A DNA stretch of 64,000 nt from Euborellia annulipes (taxonomy: Eukaryota; Arthropoda; Insecta; Dermaptera; Anisolabididae), in NCBI GenBank assembly GCA_023213315.1, contig JAKCPI010005430.1:124001-188000 (forward strand), in the 5' to 3' direction. The notes beneath the pieces are model-generated. The model saw only the letters and a program-made list of their open reading frames with translations. It was not told the origin of the DNA and made no database searches. Position 1 is the first letter of the stretch, and each line of letters begins with the position of its first letter. Below, piece by piece: positions 52,601 through 63,747 of the stretch. The position numbers were made by a program, and so were the translations under genes.

Positions 52601-53316
52601 TTATTAAAGTAAAATCAATAAAGAAGCGTTTATTAATTTTAATATTAGGCCTATTTCAAATATCTTGATTATTATTGAATTTTTTTCCATTCATTAATTT
52701 GACTACACCATTACCCAAAGGCTCTGTATACAGTATTTATTATGAAAATTTTGCAATATTTAATATTTTCGAATGTCACATCATTAAGTATTGTATCCGT
52801 TTTAGGATATTATTATTTATTATGCCCGTTGGTTTTATTTTTGTTGTAATCTTGTTGTTTTCGAATTAATTTGTTTTGTTATTATTTGTTTTTTATATTC
52901 AATTGCATTTACAAATATAAAATCCGTTCGGTAAGTAATTAATCGGATTAAAATAAAAAAAATCCCCTTAATAATTAAAAAAAAAAAAAAAAAAAATAGT
53001 AATAAAGCCCCAAAAAAAATTTAAATCCCAAGTGTAATGGCAGATAATGGGGGCGTGAATTCGTGTTTTTATTGCTGAAGGTAGACAACCCAAATGATAA
53101 ACACTATAAAGATTTTTTCAACTAATTGCACCAGTAGTCCTCGAGTGCACCCTTATAATTTTCTAAAATTCATTAAAATCTTTTGAAACCTTGAAGCCAA
53201 ATTTAAGAACTTGTACTAAAAATCCATCTCAAATTAAATTAGGCATTCTTGTTTAAACTTAGTAGGTAATTAGGAATGAGTGTTCATTTAGCGAATAGTG
53301 CGAAATAGGCTTATAT
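52601..53316. other. AT-rich DNA
   Basis: The 64-codon frame at 52675-52869 is hydrophobic and AT-driven. An A18 run lies at 52979-52996. Confidence 0.4.
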
Positions 53317-53430
53317 GTGCAAATAAAGAAAGAAAACAAGAAGAATGTACCCAGTGAAATTTCTTTATTAAATCAAAAATTTCGCTGACTGCATACTTCT
53401 TGCGTTCTTTCTTTATTTGCACACCTCTCT
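53317..53430. repeat. ~110-bp hairpin repeat
   Basis: TGTGCAAATAAAGAAAGAAA and GAAGAATGTACCCAGTGAAA pair with TTCGCTGACTGCATACTTCT and TTCTTTCTTTATTTGCACA. The loop is AT-rich. Confidence 0.7.
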
Positions 53431-53519
53431 ACTTTACAGCCATACCTCCCTCTTGATAAATCAATAGGCCTGTAATGCATTCAACGACTATATTGACTTG
53501 CAAATTGTTAATTAATATA

Positions 53520-53850
53520 TCATATGTTAGCGAGGTGAATAGCTGAATCACTATGTAGAAGAATAAATAAAATATATGCTTATTTCTTTATTATAGAACC
53601 CGCAGCGACATTTCGGTCGACTATGCGACCATTTTCAGGGCTAGAGTTCAGCCAACAGAAAAACCCTCTAACATTTCATAAAATTCATTACGCTCTATCA
53701 GATATAATACCTTCCGCGCCAAAATCGATATGAATCGTAATGAATTTTATGAAATGTCTGTCAAAGAACATAAGAGAGTTTTTCTGTTGACTGAACCCTA
53801 GTCCTGAAGATGGTCGCATTGTTGCCGATTCCGAATCAATGGGAATCTGA
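53520..53850. repeat. fold-back with mirrored GGTCGCAT motif
   Basis: GACTATGCGACCATTTTCAGG...AGTTCAGCCAACAGAAAAAC in the left arm is mirrored by GTTTTTCTGTTGACTGAAC and CCTGAAGATGGTCGCATTG at 53780-53825. Inner arms pair ATTTCATAAAATTCATTACG with CGTAATGAATTTTATGAAAT. It belongs to the CTGAAGATG/CGAAACGT group. Confidence 0.75.
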
Positions 53851-54539
53851 TTCGTGTTCACAAAACAAGTAAAATCAAATCGATTATCCTAAATCAAGCA
53901 TATTTAAATATTCTCTGTTGCTAAGCAAGAGATACAGTGGTCATTTTTATACTTGCTTTATACCTAAATTAATTAAGGATTTAGTTTTAATGAGAACACC
54001 ATATTTTGTAAAAACCGTTTTTATTTATAAATTAATTTAATATACCATATTTAAAGAGATATTTTTATCCTATCCCATCTTTGGCAGAGAGAAAGAGAGA
54101 AAATAATCCCTATTAATGATGAAGGTTTGAAAAAGATTTTTTTTTTTTTTAATAATCAATATAACAACCCAACATGTTGATAGGAGGATAAAAACGGACC
54201 AAAAAATTGAAAGCAAGATAGAATAGATTTTTTCTCTAACAAGATATTTTATTCAAATATGATTCAAAATTAAAAAAAAAAAAAATAATGATGAATACAA
54301 ATCCTCGGAGATTAATAATTATAGATATCTATGTGGGCGTAAAAGTTAAAAAAAAATCTAGTTCAGTTTCTCATTCTTCCTTTAGGCCCGCCCTTTTTTT
54401 AGTTGATTGAATAACCAGTTAAAGAGGGAAATATCAATTTTTTTTTCCATTAATTTTTTTTAATCCAATATTTATTTGATAATATTATTGGACCACATTC
54501 TCGTTCAAATTCGCTCTCTGAGACGATATTATAATTCCA
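53851..54539. other. AT-rich DNA
   Basis: No gene or repeat recognised. Confidence 0.4.
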
Positions 54540-54915
54540 AAAAATCTGGTGTGGGGGGCCCACACCTTTCTTTCTCTTTCCGTTGGTATGGGTGGTTTGG
54601 TGGGTTCTGTCAATTTGTGTGTAAATTTTGTTTTGTTTTTGGTTTGGTCTTTTTTTATATTTATTTTAAGATAATTTTTTCTCCTTCTTTTTTAATAGGG
54701 AAAAAAATAAATAAAAGAAAAAAAAGGGTTTTTTTCACAGACACACAGACAGACACACAGACAGACACACACACACAGACAGATCATGTCGCAAAAACCA
54801 CTTTTGGATTCAGGGGACCCAAAACGGAAGATCCATCAAAATCTCGACATCGAATTTTTGACATGAACAATATTTCTCTCTATATATATATTAATATAAT
54901 AGGTAAGAGAAAGTA
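54540..54915 (+). mobile_element. family F element, internally deleted
   Basis: It has a worn hairpin start (AAAAATCTGGTGTGGGGGGC), then unrelated T-rich sequence, then the (CA)n tract, ATCATGTCGCAAAAACCAC, ATCTCGACATCGAATTTTTG, TA repeats and GGTAAGAGAAAGTAAAA. The 146-codon frame is a shadow. Confidence 0.65.
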
Positions 54916-55069
54916 AAAATTACATCTCATTCATAGAGTCTAGTATTTTCATTGAGGTCTATGAAGTTTACTCTAAATAAATTCTCTTGCTGTTGTTAAA
55001 GAAAATAAAAGGTTTTTGTCGACTCAATGACGAATAATTATAAAATTATAATTAAAGAATAAAGTGAGG
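54916..55069. other. AT-rich spacer
   Basis: No feature. Confidence 0.4.
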
Positions 55070-55315
55070 TTGTGGGACCTCCGCCAGGAACGAAGTTCCT
55101 CACGCCTTTTCTTCCCCTCCGAAAATAATTTAAAATGAATATTATTTAAGAAATAAAATTATTTATTTTTTAAATAATATAGAAAGAGATAGAGAGAAAG
55201 AGATTTCTCTAAAACCGATGGGAGGTAGGCGTGGCCTCGCCAAGTCTTCGGCTAGCCTCGCCTTTCTTCGCCGCGCTCGAGTTCTATAACGTTTTTTTGT
55301 TACGTTACGTGACGA
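55070..55315 (-). repeat. GC-rich repeat family K, copy 2
   Basis: Reverse complement of the 52375-52600 pattern: GAACGAAGTTCCTCACGCC, GTAGGCGTGGCCTCGCC, TTCGGCTAGCCTCGCC and CGCTCGAGTTCTATAACG. An extra 30-bp AT block lies in the middle. Confidence 0.7.
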
Positions 55316-55747
55316 CAACAATTTTAGGCATTCAAAAACAAAATTATTTTATTATATTTTAAACTTTTCAATAACAAGAGGATGAAACTCGCTCGACCAC
55401 ATTTATCACCACATTTGACATTTTTACTAAGCTCATTTTCAGAAATGTTAGTTTTTGATTTTGATATATTGTGCTATAATTTCAATTAAATCAACAGAAA
55501 ATTTTTGGGTAGTTTAAGGGTGTTAGGAGTGAATTTGAGTCACTAACGGATGTATAACGGGTATTTAAACTGTAAAAAAATTAAAAAATTAATTAAATTA
55601 TATCTTTTGGTCAAACTTGATATATCTATTTGTAAGTAAATTTTAAGAAAAAATCCCTCCCCTTCCCCTCAAGAAAAGTAAACGCCACGTCTATGAACAT
55701 TTGAGATACATCAGTTTCAGAGTTATGGTAAGAATTATGGTGCAAAG
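55316..55747. other. AT-rich DNA
   Basis: Nothing recognised. The last 8 bases, GTGCAAAG, are a hAT duplication. Confidence 0.4.
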
Positions 55748-55916
55748 CAGGGGGCGGATTAAGGGGGGGGCGGTGGAGGCGATAGCCCCCTCCCCAGAAG
55801 AAATTCAAAATGTTATAAAAACTAGTAGGAAAGGGGTCTAAATGGCCATAGATGCCGACAAAGTCCTTAAATAAAACCCCCCCCCCCCCCGACAAACTTG
55901 CATTAATCCGCCCCTG
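55748..55916. mobile_element. short hAT MITE enclosing a SINE H scrap (TSD GTGCAAAG)
   Basis: The ends CAGGGGGCGGATTAAGG and GCATTAATCCGCCCCTG are inverted and flanked by GTGCAAAG at 55740-55747 and 55917-55924. Inside, GGTCTAAATGGCCATAGATG and CCGACAAAGTCCTTAAAT are a family H tail, so the MITE carries a SINE piece between its ends. Confidence 0.88.
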
Positions 55917-56659
55917 GTGCAAAGGAAACATACCAAAGATAGAAATTTTGTGTTTTATTCCCGGGGGACATTGAAAAAATCTCTTATTTTGAAAGAGAAC
56001 TTTCATTAAATGTAAATTTTATATCTATATGAAAGTGTTTTTCTTTTTCTTTAGAAAATTATATTAAAATTTTTAATCATATATGCTAGTGTTTGTTCTT
56101 TAGAACTTGGTTAGTTAAAAGCAAAAAAAAATATTATTATCCTTTCCTCTCCATCTCTCTTTCTCTCTCTTGAGATTTTTGCATATTAACTCATATAGAA
56201 GGAAAATATTCAAGCGGTCATTTATCATTTTTAAAGATACTCGACTACACCGAAAGTGTATTAAATTTTTATTCAAAACAATGCGAAGATAAATGTTTGC
56301 TCTTTATTTAAGAAATTATTAAATTAAAAAAAAGACCGAAATCCTTTATAATAGGCATAGGGCCTACTCATTTCCACTATAATTGTAGGGAAAAAATAGT
56401 TTGGATTAGATAGAATAGTTATAATTATATAGTATGAAGAATATTGGAGTGTATGCACTCACAGTTGTTATCATTAATAAAAGAATTTGAAATATTTGTA
56501 ATAATTTTTTAAAAATCGTTCAACTTGCAGTATAAATTTTACTGCACTAATGAACTATGTATTCTATTTATATATAGTATAACATGTAATATTTTGTTAA
56601 TAATTTGTACAGGTTAGAGTGTATTCTAGTATTTTAAAAAAATACAGTATTTGATTAAT
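55917..56659. other. AT-rich DNA
   Basis: Nothing recognised. Confidence 0.4.
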
Positions 56660-56765
56660 TAATGCTGTGGTTAGGGCACTCTGAGTACAAATCGGAGGAT
56701 TCCTGGTTCGACTCCTGGCGGCACACCCTTATTTTTTCGGGTATGTGAATTAATAAATATTTAAT
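56660..56765 (+). mobile_element. tRNA-derived SINE, family J, copy 1
   Basis: ATGCTGTGGTTAGGGCACTC, AATCGGAGGATTCCTGGTTC and GACTCCTGGCGGCAC look like a tRNA with a worn D-arm and a good B box (GGTTCGACTCC). It is followed by ACACCCTTATTTTTTCGGGT and ATGTGAATTAATAAAT, shared with copy 2. Confidence 0.65.
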
Positions 56766-56989
56766 TGTATAAATTTTGCGGCTCACATACGCAATATATA
56801 TAATATCTTAAATATTATATATAATTTCTTATTTATTAATTAATTAAATTTGAGGTCTTCTCAATTAGTCCATCTGGTTTGCACCTGGTCGAGGGAGAAA
56901 TTTGTGGCGCCGAACTTGGGACCATTTCTTCTGATGATTAAATTTGATTTCCAACTGAGTTCATAAATGAACTTCACATATCCGTCACA

Positions 56990-57100
56990 TATGTCGTGCT
57001 GTGGTCCAGTGGTAGGGCACTCTAAGTTCAAATCGGAGGTACCCTGGTTCGACACCCTTATTTTTTCGGGTATATGAATTAATAAATAATTCAACAATAT
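56990..57100 (+). mobile_element. tRNA-derived SINE, family J, copy 2
   Basis: GTCGTGCTGTGGTCCAGTGG (A box), TAGGGCACTCTAAGTTCAAA and CCCTGGTTCGACACC (B box) are followed by the same CTTATTTTTTCGGGTATATG tail. It could be taken for a tRNA gene, but the T-arm and acceptor do not pair. Confidence 0.65.
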
Positions 57101-57244
57101 TTGAATTTCGTATCAGATTGTATGTAGGGGCGCTGCGATCGTTCATACAATTGCAGATGGCGAGCATGTCGAAAATGTTTTCTCAGCTAATTCAAATGAG
57201 ATTGTCACAGATGTAACAACCTTTATAATCTTAGCTGAATTGTA

Positions 57245-57322
57245 CCTGAAGAAGGCCACAAAATGAGTGGCCGAAATTAGCGTGTGCAACGTCTCCCGGT
57301 AGCCATCGATACTATATACTGG
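57245..57322 (+). repeat. family P block with CTGAAGAAGGCC...GGCCGAAA
   Basis: CCTGAAGAAGGCCACAAAAT and GAGTGGCCGAAATTAGCG form a small stem, followed by the family P sequence GCAACGTCTCCCGGTAGCC. This links the P blocks to the CTGAAGATG-type motifs in the palindromes. Confidence 0.55.
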
Positions 57323-57404
57323 ATATGTTAAATTTATAACTTACAATAAATTCAAACACCTAAATAGCATCAGTAGCCGACTAGGTTTAAATAAAAAAAT
57401 TAAT

Positions 57405-57580
57405 TTGTTTAAGGTCTTTTTTCGACATTTAGAGCTATTTAGATCCCATTCCTATTTATTTCAAATGATTGGAAGTCAATTCAAATGAAATAAATTTTTC
57501 TCCCTTGGGACGGAAAGCGAACCCGGAACCCTAGGCACGAGAAGCTAATGTCTTCTCTCTGAGCCATGGGTCACGGGTAA
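57405..57580 (-). mobile_element. SINE, family H
   Basis: The tail (TTTAAGGTCTTTTTTCGACA), middle (ATTGGAAGTCAATTCAAATG) and head (GGACGGAAAGCGAACCCGG, TCTCTGAGCCATGGG) all lie in reverse order, so this is a nearly complete minus-strand copy. Confidence 0.75.
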
Positions 57581-58204
57581 AAAAATTAAAGAAATAAAAT
57601 TTTTTTTGAGACGTTCTTATAAAAAAATAAATAGAAGGACACGTATTGTATTATAAAGAAACTAGCCGCAAAGCCCGCCTTCGGCCGGCTTTGCGACTAG
57701 CCAGAGGGCTGCATTTCCTGGACCCTCTAAAAGGTTCTATTTATGACTGCCCAAAAGGACTCCCTGGAGTTGGCCATAAATCATAAAGCTGCCAAAAGTA
57801 AAATCATAGATTTGTGTTCAAATATTAAAGAAATTTGCTTATAAATATATAAGTATTTTATTTAAATCATTTTTGGAACTTGTATCAAATGAGTCACGTC
57901 CGGAAAATAAAGAATTAAAAAAAAAAAAGCCAAAAACATTGTAAGACAGAACCACAAAACATTTGCGGTTGCCGAAGGCACTTGTTCAAACTTACCAACT
58001 AATGAGATGAGACGTGGAGATAAAAAAAAAAACCAGAAGAAAAGCATCCTTCAAATTATTAACATGGTAATATTCGAAATAAATATTAGAAGAACCTGGA
58101 AAGAAAAGAAAAATATTTTAGTTTAAAAAAAAAAACGGCCTCTATTGGGAAACGTATGGTAGAGAGGAACATATTATTGTATTAAAAGTACTCAGGGTAA
58201 ATAT
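57581..58204. other. AT-rich DNA with a strong small hairpin
   Basis: CTAGCCGCAAAGCC at 57662 pairs with GGCTTTGCGACTAG ending at 57700, with a GC-rich loop. It stands out against the AT-rich surroundings and may be the end of a small repeat. The 61-codon minus frame (57862-58047) is T-run driven. Confidence 0.4.
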
Positions 58205-59830
58205 CTGCCTATGTCTATACCTTTTCAAGTTCAAATTGGGACGAAACAAAATCAAATTGAGAATAAACAATTTCAAATTGGACTAAACAAAATCAAAATG
58301 GGAATAAACAAAATCAAATTGGAATTAAACAAAATCAAATTGAGAATTAACATTTTTACATTTATTTTTAATTACCCTTTTCGGAAATCAGGGGTGTGTA
58401 ACCAGCTTGTTTCTCGGGGCAACCCATCCAAGATTAAGAGGTGCTCTTAGCATTGCTTAACTCCTTTGGCAGCCTCCCCCCCCCTTTTAAATTTAATTTA
58501 AAGTTAAAAAGACCTTGCTTTGTTTCTCTTCGGCGAGGAAATATTCTTCGAATGAAAAATGGCAAGGCTCATTATCCCCAATATACATTTATTTATTTTG
58601 TGTTGTAATTTAATAATATAATCTAAATAATTATTATATAATATATATATATAATGATATAATTAATTTTTAAGAGGAATAACCGGGTTTTTAAGAGTCC
58701 CTGGTGTTGTGTGTTCTTTGCTATCTCATTGAACATTCAAAGAGAATATATGTATGTTTATTTACTTTGCTATTATTGTTGTAAAAAATTGTTAATTTTT
58801 CCCCCAAATTTTCTCCAAGAAAATTAAGTCTTTTTATTTCAACCCTTCATCTTATTAATCTCCTCTCGCTTAAATAAGATTGCTGTACCCCAAAATATAT
58901 ATTATTCATAATAACGGTTATCGTATAAAGTCTTATATGGCCTAAGCTACCGAAAATACTGTGTGAATGAGAAAAAAGTGTTTTTTTTTTATTAAAAAAA
59001 AAAATCTCCCAACACCTGGCCATGCACTAAACCCGCCAAAGGCAGTCGTTCAGGCTATATATATATAAATAAAAATAATAATTAATAATAATTTTTAATA
59101 TTTACTTTAATTTTGTTTTTATTTCCATTTTTTTATTTATTTAACAAATCTCTGAGAATGTTTATTTGCTGGTGGACCAAACCCTGGGAATCAAACCCAG
59201 GATCTCCAGCATTTCCGAGGCATCGGTGTGCTTTGCACCAGGCCACCTGGCCCTCGATAAAGACCAAAAATTTCTCACATCCCCTATATATGCAAGTCTC
59301 CGGGGGTCATGGGACGTTTGACCCATTAACAAATAAATATACTCACAAATTTTTTTAAATATATATACATATTTATGTCTATCAAGTCCGAATCGAGTCC
59401 TCGGGCCGTGGTGTACTAACGGTTATCGTCAATGTCTTAAATGGCCTGAGTTGCCGAAAAGACTGTGTGTATGTGTGTATGAATGTGAAAAAATTGTGAG
59501 TGTTAAAAAAAAAGTCCGAATTGAGGTACGGTATCGTTATTAATATTTTATTTAAAAATTTATATCTCAAAAATTATTTAATTTTCATTTTTATTTAAGA
59601 TATTTTTCAACTTTAAATTTAAAATTGTAAATTCTCAATTTGATTATGTTTAATCCCAATTTGATTTTGTTTAATCTCAATTTGATATTGTTTGGTCCCA
59701 ATTTGATTTTGTTTGGTCTCATTTTGATTTTGTTTAATCCCAATTTGATATTGTTTGGTCCCAATTTGACTTTGTTTATTCCCAATTTGATTTTGTTTCG
59801 TCCCAATTTGAACTTGAAAAGGTATAGATT
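58205..59830. repeat. 1.6-kb unit bounded by inverted 21-bp minisatellites
   Basis: A tandem array of about six AAATTGGGANNAAACAAAATC units lies at 58215-58350. The reverse complement of the same array, with about nine units, lies at 59626-59815. Both outer edges share CTATACCTTTTCAAGTTC. The interior holds a family G tail (58915-58985), a tRNA-like relic (59150-59250, reverse), a second family G tail (59420-59510) and AT-rich DNA. The layout resembles a transposon with subterminal repeat arrays. Confidence 0.7.
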
Positions 59831-60686
59831 ATTATGTTTACAGTAGGCAGTTTCGAAACCCTAAAACCGCCACAAAAAAACACTCTGAACTTTTAAGATA
59901 TTTTTGAAAGTAGGAAAATTTATTGTTTAACGCAATAAATCATCCTTTTTTTTTTTAAGATAATTTTTGGATTATTTTCTTCTTTCTTCCTCTTTTACGT
60001 AGTTTAATGTTTGTTGAACTAATTGCCAATCGCCAAGAGTCTAAGGCCAATATCCTCTATAATGTAACCTAATAAAATAAAGCAGTAGAAGGAAATGGAA
60101 TGGCAAATGAGGTGGTGAGAGTAACAGGCCTCTCACCCTCATTAAATGATGGAAATATTTTAATCCTCTCTAATTATGATGATAAAACCCCTCAAAAATA
60201 GCGCTCATCAGTTTTATTGAGTAAATATTTACTCTATGTACTAATTCTGATTAAAGACCAAATCCAATTTTAACCCCCCTTTTGGGATCGATATAAATTA
60301 ATCAAAAATAATTATGTTTTCCATTGGTGGTTCCGTTTAAACACTCTTTTTCTCTGGAATCCTTTTAATCTGATATAAAGCATCTTTTTTTCCATTAAAG
60401 TGACAAAATTGAAATTTTCTGTTTAGTAGAGATAAAGAGAGATAGAAAAAAAAGAGGAAAATAATCTTCTCAGTGTAAATCGTTCTGTTAAAATAGCAAT
60501 TTTCAACGATGCAATTATTGGCTACTGGTGTTTACATGAGAATCCGTTTGATGAAATCATCATTAAGTTTAGAGAGCAGAGGTTATCTAACTTTATGTAT
60601 AATTGAAATAATTTGGTTTTAGTTTATTAATTGCTTGTCCAAATGTACATATATTGATATTTTTGATTGAAATAAAAATAATAGTA
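59831..60686. other. AT-rich DNA
   Basis: A small AGAGTAAATATTTACTC palindrome lies at 60217-60237 (imperfectly placed). No gene. Confidence 0.4.
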
Positions 60687-61047
60687 AAAAGATGAGAAGT
60701 CCTCCTTAAGTGATGTTGCTGAAGTTGGTTTATTTGTGAAAGAAAAACGCTAAATTTTCAGCAATTTTTTATTAAATAACAAGGTACCATTTCCAAATAT
60801 TTTGGGAAAGAGACCTATCGGCACTCCTTCTTCACCTCTTACACCATGTTTGCCCCTTACACTAATTATGAGTTACATGTTCCAGACGTTTTAATTGTAA
60901 GGGTCAAACGTGGTGAAAGAGGTGAAATACACTGAAGAAGGAGTGCCGATAGGTCCCCGATATATTCGGAAATAGTACCTTGTTATTTATTTAAAAAACT
61001 GCTCAAAGTGTAACGTTTTTCTTTCACAAATAAAAAAAGATGGGAAG
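60687..61047. repeat. 361-bp palindrome
   Basis: Outer arms pair GAGAAGTCCTCC-side sequence and TTTATTTGTGAAAGAAAAACG with CGTTTTTCTTTCACAAATAAA. Inner arms pair GACCTATCGGCACTCCTTCT with AAGGAGTGCCGATAGGTCC and CACCTCTTACACCATGTTTG with CAAACGTGGTGAAAGAGGTG. Confidence 0.82.
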
Positions 61048-61192
61048 TTATGTATAATAGTATAAGATATAATAGGATAACACGTGATCGCCATTCATAT
61101 ACTGGCATGGGATGAGCCCCAAAAGGAATCAATTAATAAACATAAGTTATATAAATAAATAGAATTTGGTTGGCTATAAATGCAATTGTTTT

Positions 61193-61495
61193 TGTTTTAT
61201 TCAGCCAAAATAAAAAGCCTTTATATACATCTCGATTTCGGAGACGTTTCGAAATATATTTAATGTCTCATCTTCAGTCCATATCGAAATTTAGAATAAA
61301 TAATATTTTCTCTCAGGTCACTTCAAGGCCTATTCATTATAAAAACTTTTGTGCACATAAGCTGTACTATTTTTAACGACTACCTTTATGCTAATTTTAC
61401 TGAAGATAAGACATTAAACGTTTCGAAGATGAGACATCAAACGACATCGAGAAACATCTGAGAAGTAGCATATAAAGGCTTTTTGATTGAACTGT
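61193..61495. repeat. fold-back with CATCTTCAG/GAAACGT motifs
   Basis: GGAGACGTTTCGAAATATAT and TAATGTCTCATCTTCAG in the left arm mirror ACTGAAGATAAGACATTAA and GAGACATCAAACGACATCGAG in the right arm; AAAAGCCTTTATATAC at the outer edge pairs with TATAAAGGCTTTTT. The right arm is partly rearranged. A family I scrap lies just outside at 61072-61125. Confidence 0.7.
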
Positions 61496-61750
61496 CCTTA
61501 TTAAATACCAATTTTTATTCTCTTCATGGTCAGACAAATTAATGGTCCACTGATTGTTATCGTTACGTTAGGGATATAAAAATTTTCCCCTCAACTCTAA
61601 CAATATCAGGGGGTCTGGCAACTGATTAAAGCAGCAGTCACCCAAATAATTTCAATTAAACACTGCCAAGCACAGCGAAATCTCGGGTGACCGCGAGGGA
61701 CAGCGAACGTCCCCCGAGAGCCCTATATATACCAATTTAATATATATATA
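61496..61750. other. AT-rich DNA with a GC-richer patch
   Basis: GAAATCTCGGGTGACCGCGA and GCGAACGTCCCCCGAGAGCC at 61678-61723 form a GC-rich, partly self-complementary patch of unknown origin. Confidence 0.35.
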
Positions 61751-62174
61751 ATTGAACCGGTCATTTTTGAAACAGCATAAGTCAAACAATTAGAATTTTT
61801 CAGGAATCAATAAAAACTGTGTCATCCACAAATAAACGAGTTTTAAAGGACTTTTTTGGGCTCAATATAGTATTTGTGGTTTAAAATATTGAAATATCGA
61901 ATAACCTTCCATAGCTTATCAATAATAATAATGAAAAACTATAAAAAAAAAAAATTGTTCTTGACTTATGCTGTTTTAGCAAGAATCAGAATTAGTGGTA
62001 TATAATTTAAACAAAATAATCATATTTTTTTATTGCTTATTATGGAAAATTACACTTAAATATTAAACATTAACTTATTAATATGTCGTTTATTTGTGAA
62101 TGAGACAGTTTTTATTGATTCCTGAAAAGTTCTAATTGTGTGACTTATGCTGTTTCAGAAATGACCGGTTCAAT
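61751..62174. mobile_element. 424-bp element with ~85-bp inverted ends
   Basis: ATTGAACCGGTCATTTTTGA at the left pairs with TCAGAAATGACCGGTTCAAT at the right, and pairing continues through CAGCATAAGTCA, AATTAGAA and TCAGGAATCAATAAAAACTG. A third TGACTTATGCTGTTTTAGC piece lies inside. No coding and no clear duplication. Confidence 0.82.
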
Positions 62175-62760
62175 TTTAATTAAACGTTTGCATTACAAAC
62201 AGCCATGAACGTGATGAAATTATATTCACTGTATACAAGGGTTTGAATTTTAAGAAAAAGCTTCTAGATAAATATCTCAAAACTGGTATTTACCACTACT
62301 ACTACTTGAAAGTATGTTAATTTTTTTTTTTTTTTTTTTAAATTAATATAATATGTACTATACTTTTAATAAAAAGAGCAAATAACAGTGTAGGAAAAGA
62401 TGATATTAAATTTCATATTTTTCCAATAAGATTTCAATTATCATGGTGTTTTGAAATGGAAAATTTGGATTATATTTGAAATATATTAAAATATACATTA
62501 TAATATACAATATTAATATATAGTATATCTAAATGTGTTTGGTGTACTATGAGATATTTTTTGCCCCATTTCCCAAATATAAAATATTTTTTTGAAATAA
62601 AATTTCTTTATTATTAATATTATTATATATAACGAGAAAATTAATTTAATATTGTATTTTAGTTAGAATTGATTGAAGTAAGGAACCTTAGTTACTATCG
62701 CCTTTTGTCACATTGCTAGGCTCTGAGATTAGTAGACGAGTCTAATTATTTATTAGAGTA
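62175..62760. other. AT-rich DNA
   Basis: T18 run near 62322-62339. No feature recognised. Confidence 0.4.
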
Positions 62761-62835
62761 AGTGGGGCGTGACGTTGGTCGGGGTGGGGTATATAATATT
62801 CAGAAGGGCCTTTAGAAGGTTGCATCTCTACTCAC
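62761..62835 (+). promoter_or_regulatory. candidate TATA-type promoter
   Basis: GGGGTGGGGTATATAATATTC has a TATA box (62790-62796) in a local G-rich setting. About 30 bases on lies GCATCTCTACTCACTC, where a start site could be. Downstream, GTGTGTGCAGGATAGG and a 25-base (GA)n follow, but no ORF. The support is positional only. Confidence 0.25.
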
Positions 62836-63689
62836 TCGGCTTTGCTCTGCTATACGGGATATTATTAATATTTCTAAGGTATTGTGTGTGCAGGATAGGG
62901 ACTTGCTGAATAGATGGTTGATTGGATTCCCTTGCTTTTAAACTGAGGAAATCAAGCAGGCACTGAGGGGAGAGAGAGAGAGAGAGAGAGAAGGATTGCC
63001 ATGAATACACAAAGAGACAAACACTAGATTAATATTTAAAATCAAATTTCCAAACTCTTCATTTTTTTTTTTTTTTTTAATATTTATATTTTAATAGATC
63101 TTTGCAACCAATAGATGAACTTTAGAAACTTGGATAGCTATTTAAAATTAATTATTTAGAACGTACCCCGGTAGCTATTGGTACAATAAATATTAAAATA
63201 TAATAAATATGTTAAACCCTTACCCCCTAATTCATAAAAACTTAATCAACGTTATGAGAAGATTTAAAAAGCATTTTAGCAAAATCCTAATTTAAAAACG
63301 TATTTTAAGCTTAAAATCTGAATTAAATCCCTATTTAAATTAAAATGCCGACACTCATTGTTTAAGGCCGTTTTAAGTTAACCTAACCTCAAAATCTTCG
63401 AAAACTTGTGACATTCATCTCTATAATTTTTTTTTTTTTTTTAAGATCTTAAAATATGTTATTATTAGTTACATTACGTTTAATACATTTAATTTAATAC
63501 ATTTATATTAAATTGTATAAGCCTAATCATACATCACTGTAGGCCTATATACATTATTTTAGGGAAATCGTGATTTGAATTTCTAAATTAAATAACCAGT
63601 TAATAGAATTGAATTTTTCCTATAAACATATACTGTATGATGATATTATTAATACCCGAGGATAGTGGAGGGTCGAGAGTATATTTGGA
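62836..63689. other. AT-rich DNA with (GA)n
   Basis: (GA)n at 62969-62992, T runs at 63063-63079 and 63427-63443. A family P-like scrap (CCCCGGTAGCTATTGGTAC) lies at 63166-63184. No gene. Confidence 0.45.
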
Positions 63690-63747
63690 AGGGGGGGGGG
63701 GGGGAGTAATTAATCCCTTTACCCCCTCCCCCTTGTATCCGTCCTTG
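63690..63747. mobile_element. hAT MITE, family B, end fragment
   Basis: A long G run, then AGTAATTAATCCCTTTACCC and CCTTGTATCCGTCCTTG match the CCCCCTGTATCTGTCCTG end of family B. Most of the body is absent. Confidence 0.6.

Noticed and set aside
56990..57060. Possible tRNA gene (GTGGTCCAGTGGTAGGGCAC...GGTTCGACACC)
   Set aside because: A and B boxes are present but the acceptor and T-arm do not pair, and the same tail follows a second copy at 56660; it is a SINE head.
58211..58450. 79-codon frame with NKIKLELNKIKL repeats as a possible repeat protein
   Set aside because: It is the 21-bp minisatellite read in frame; the inverted array at 59591-59846 gives open frames on both strands for the same reason.
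59150..59250. Reverse tRNA-like sequence (GAGATCCTGGGTTTGATTCC)
   Set aside because: The B-box region is good but the rest does not form a cloverleaf, and no terminator follows; treated as a SINE or pseudo-tRNA.
63375..63390. AACCTAACCT, resembling the arthropod telomere repeat (TTAGG)n
   Set aside because: Only two units are present, within ordinary AT-rich DNA.
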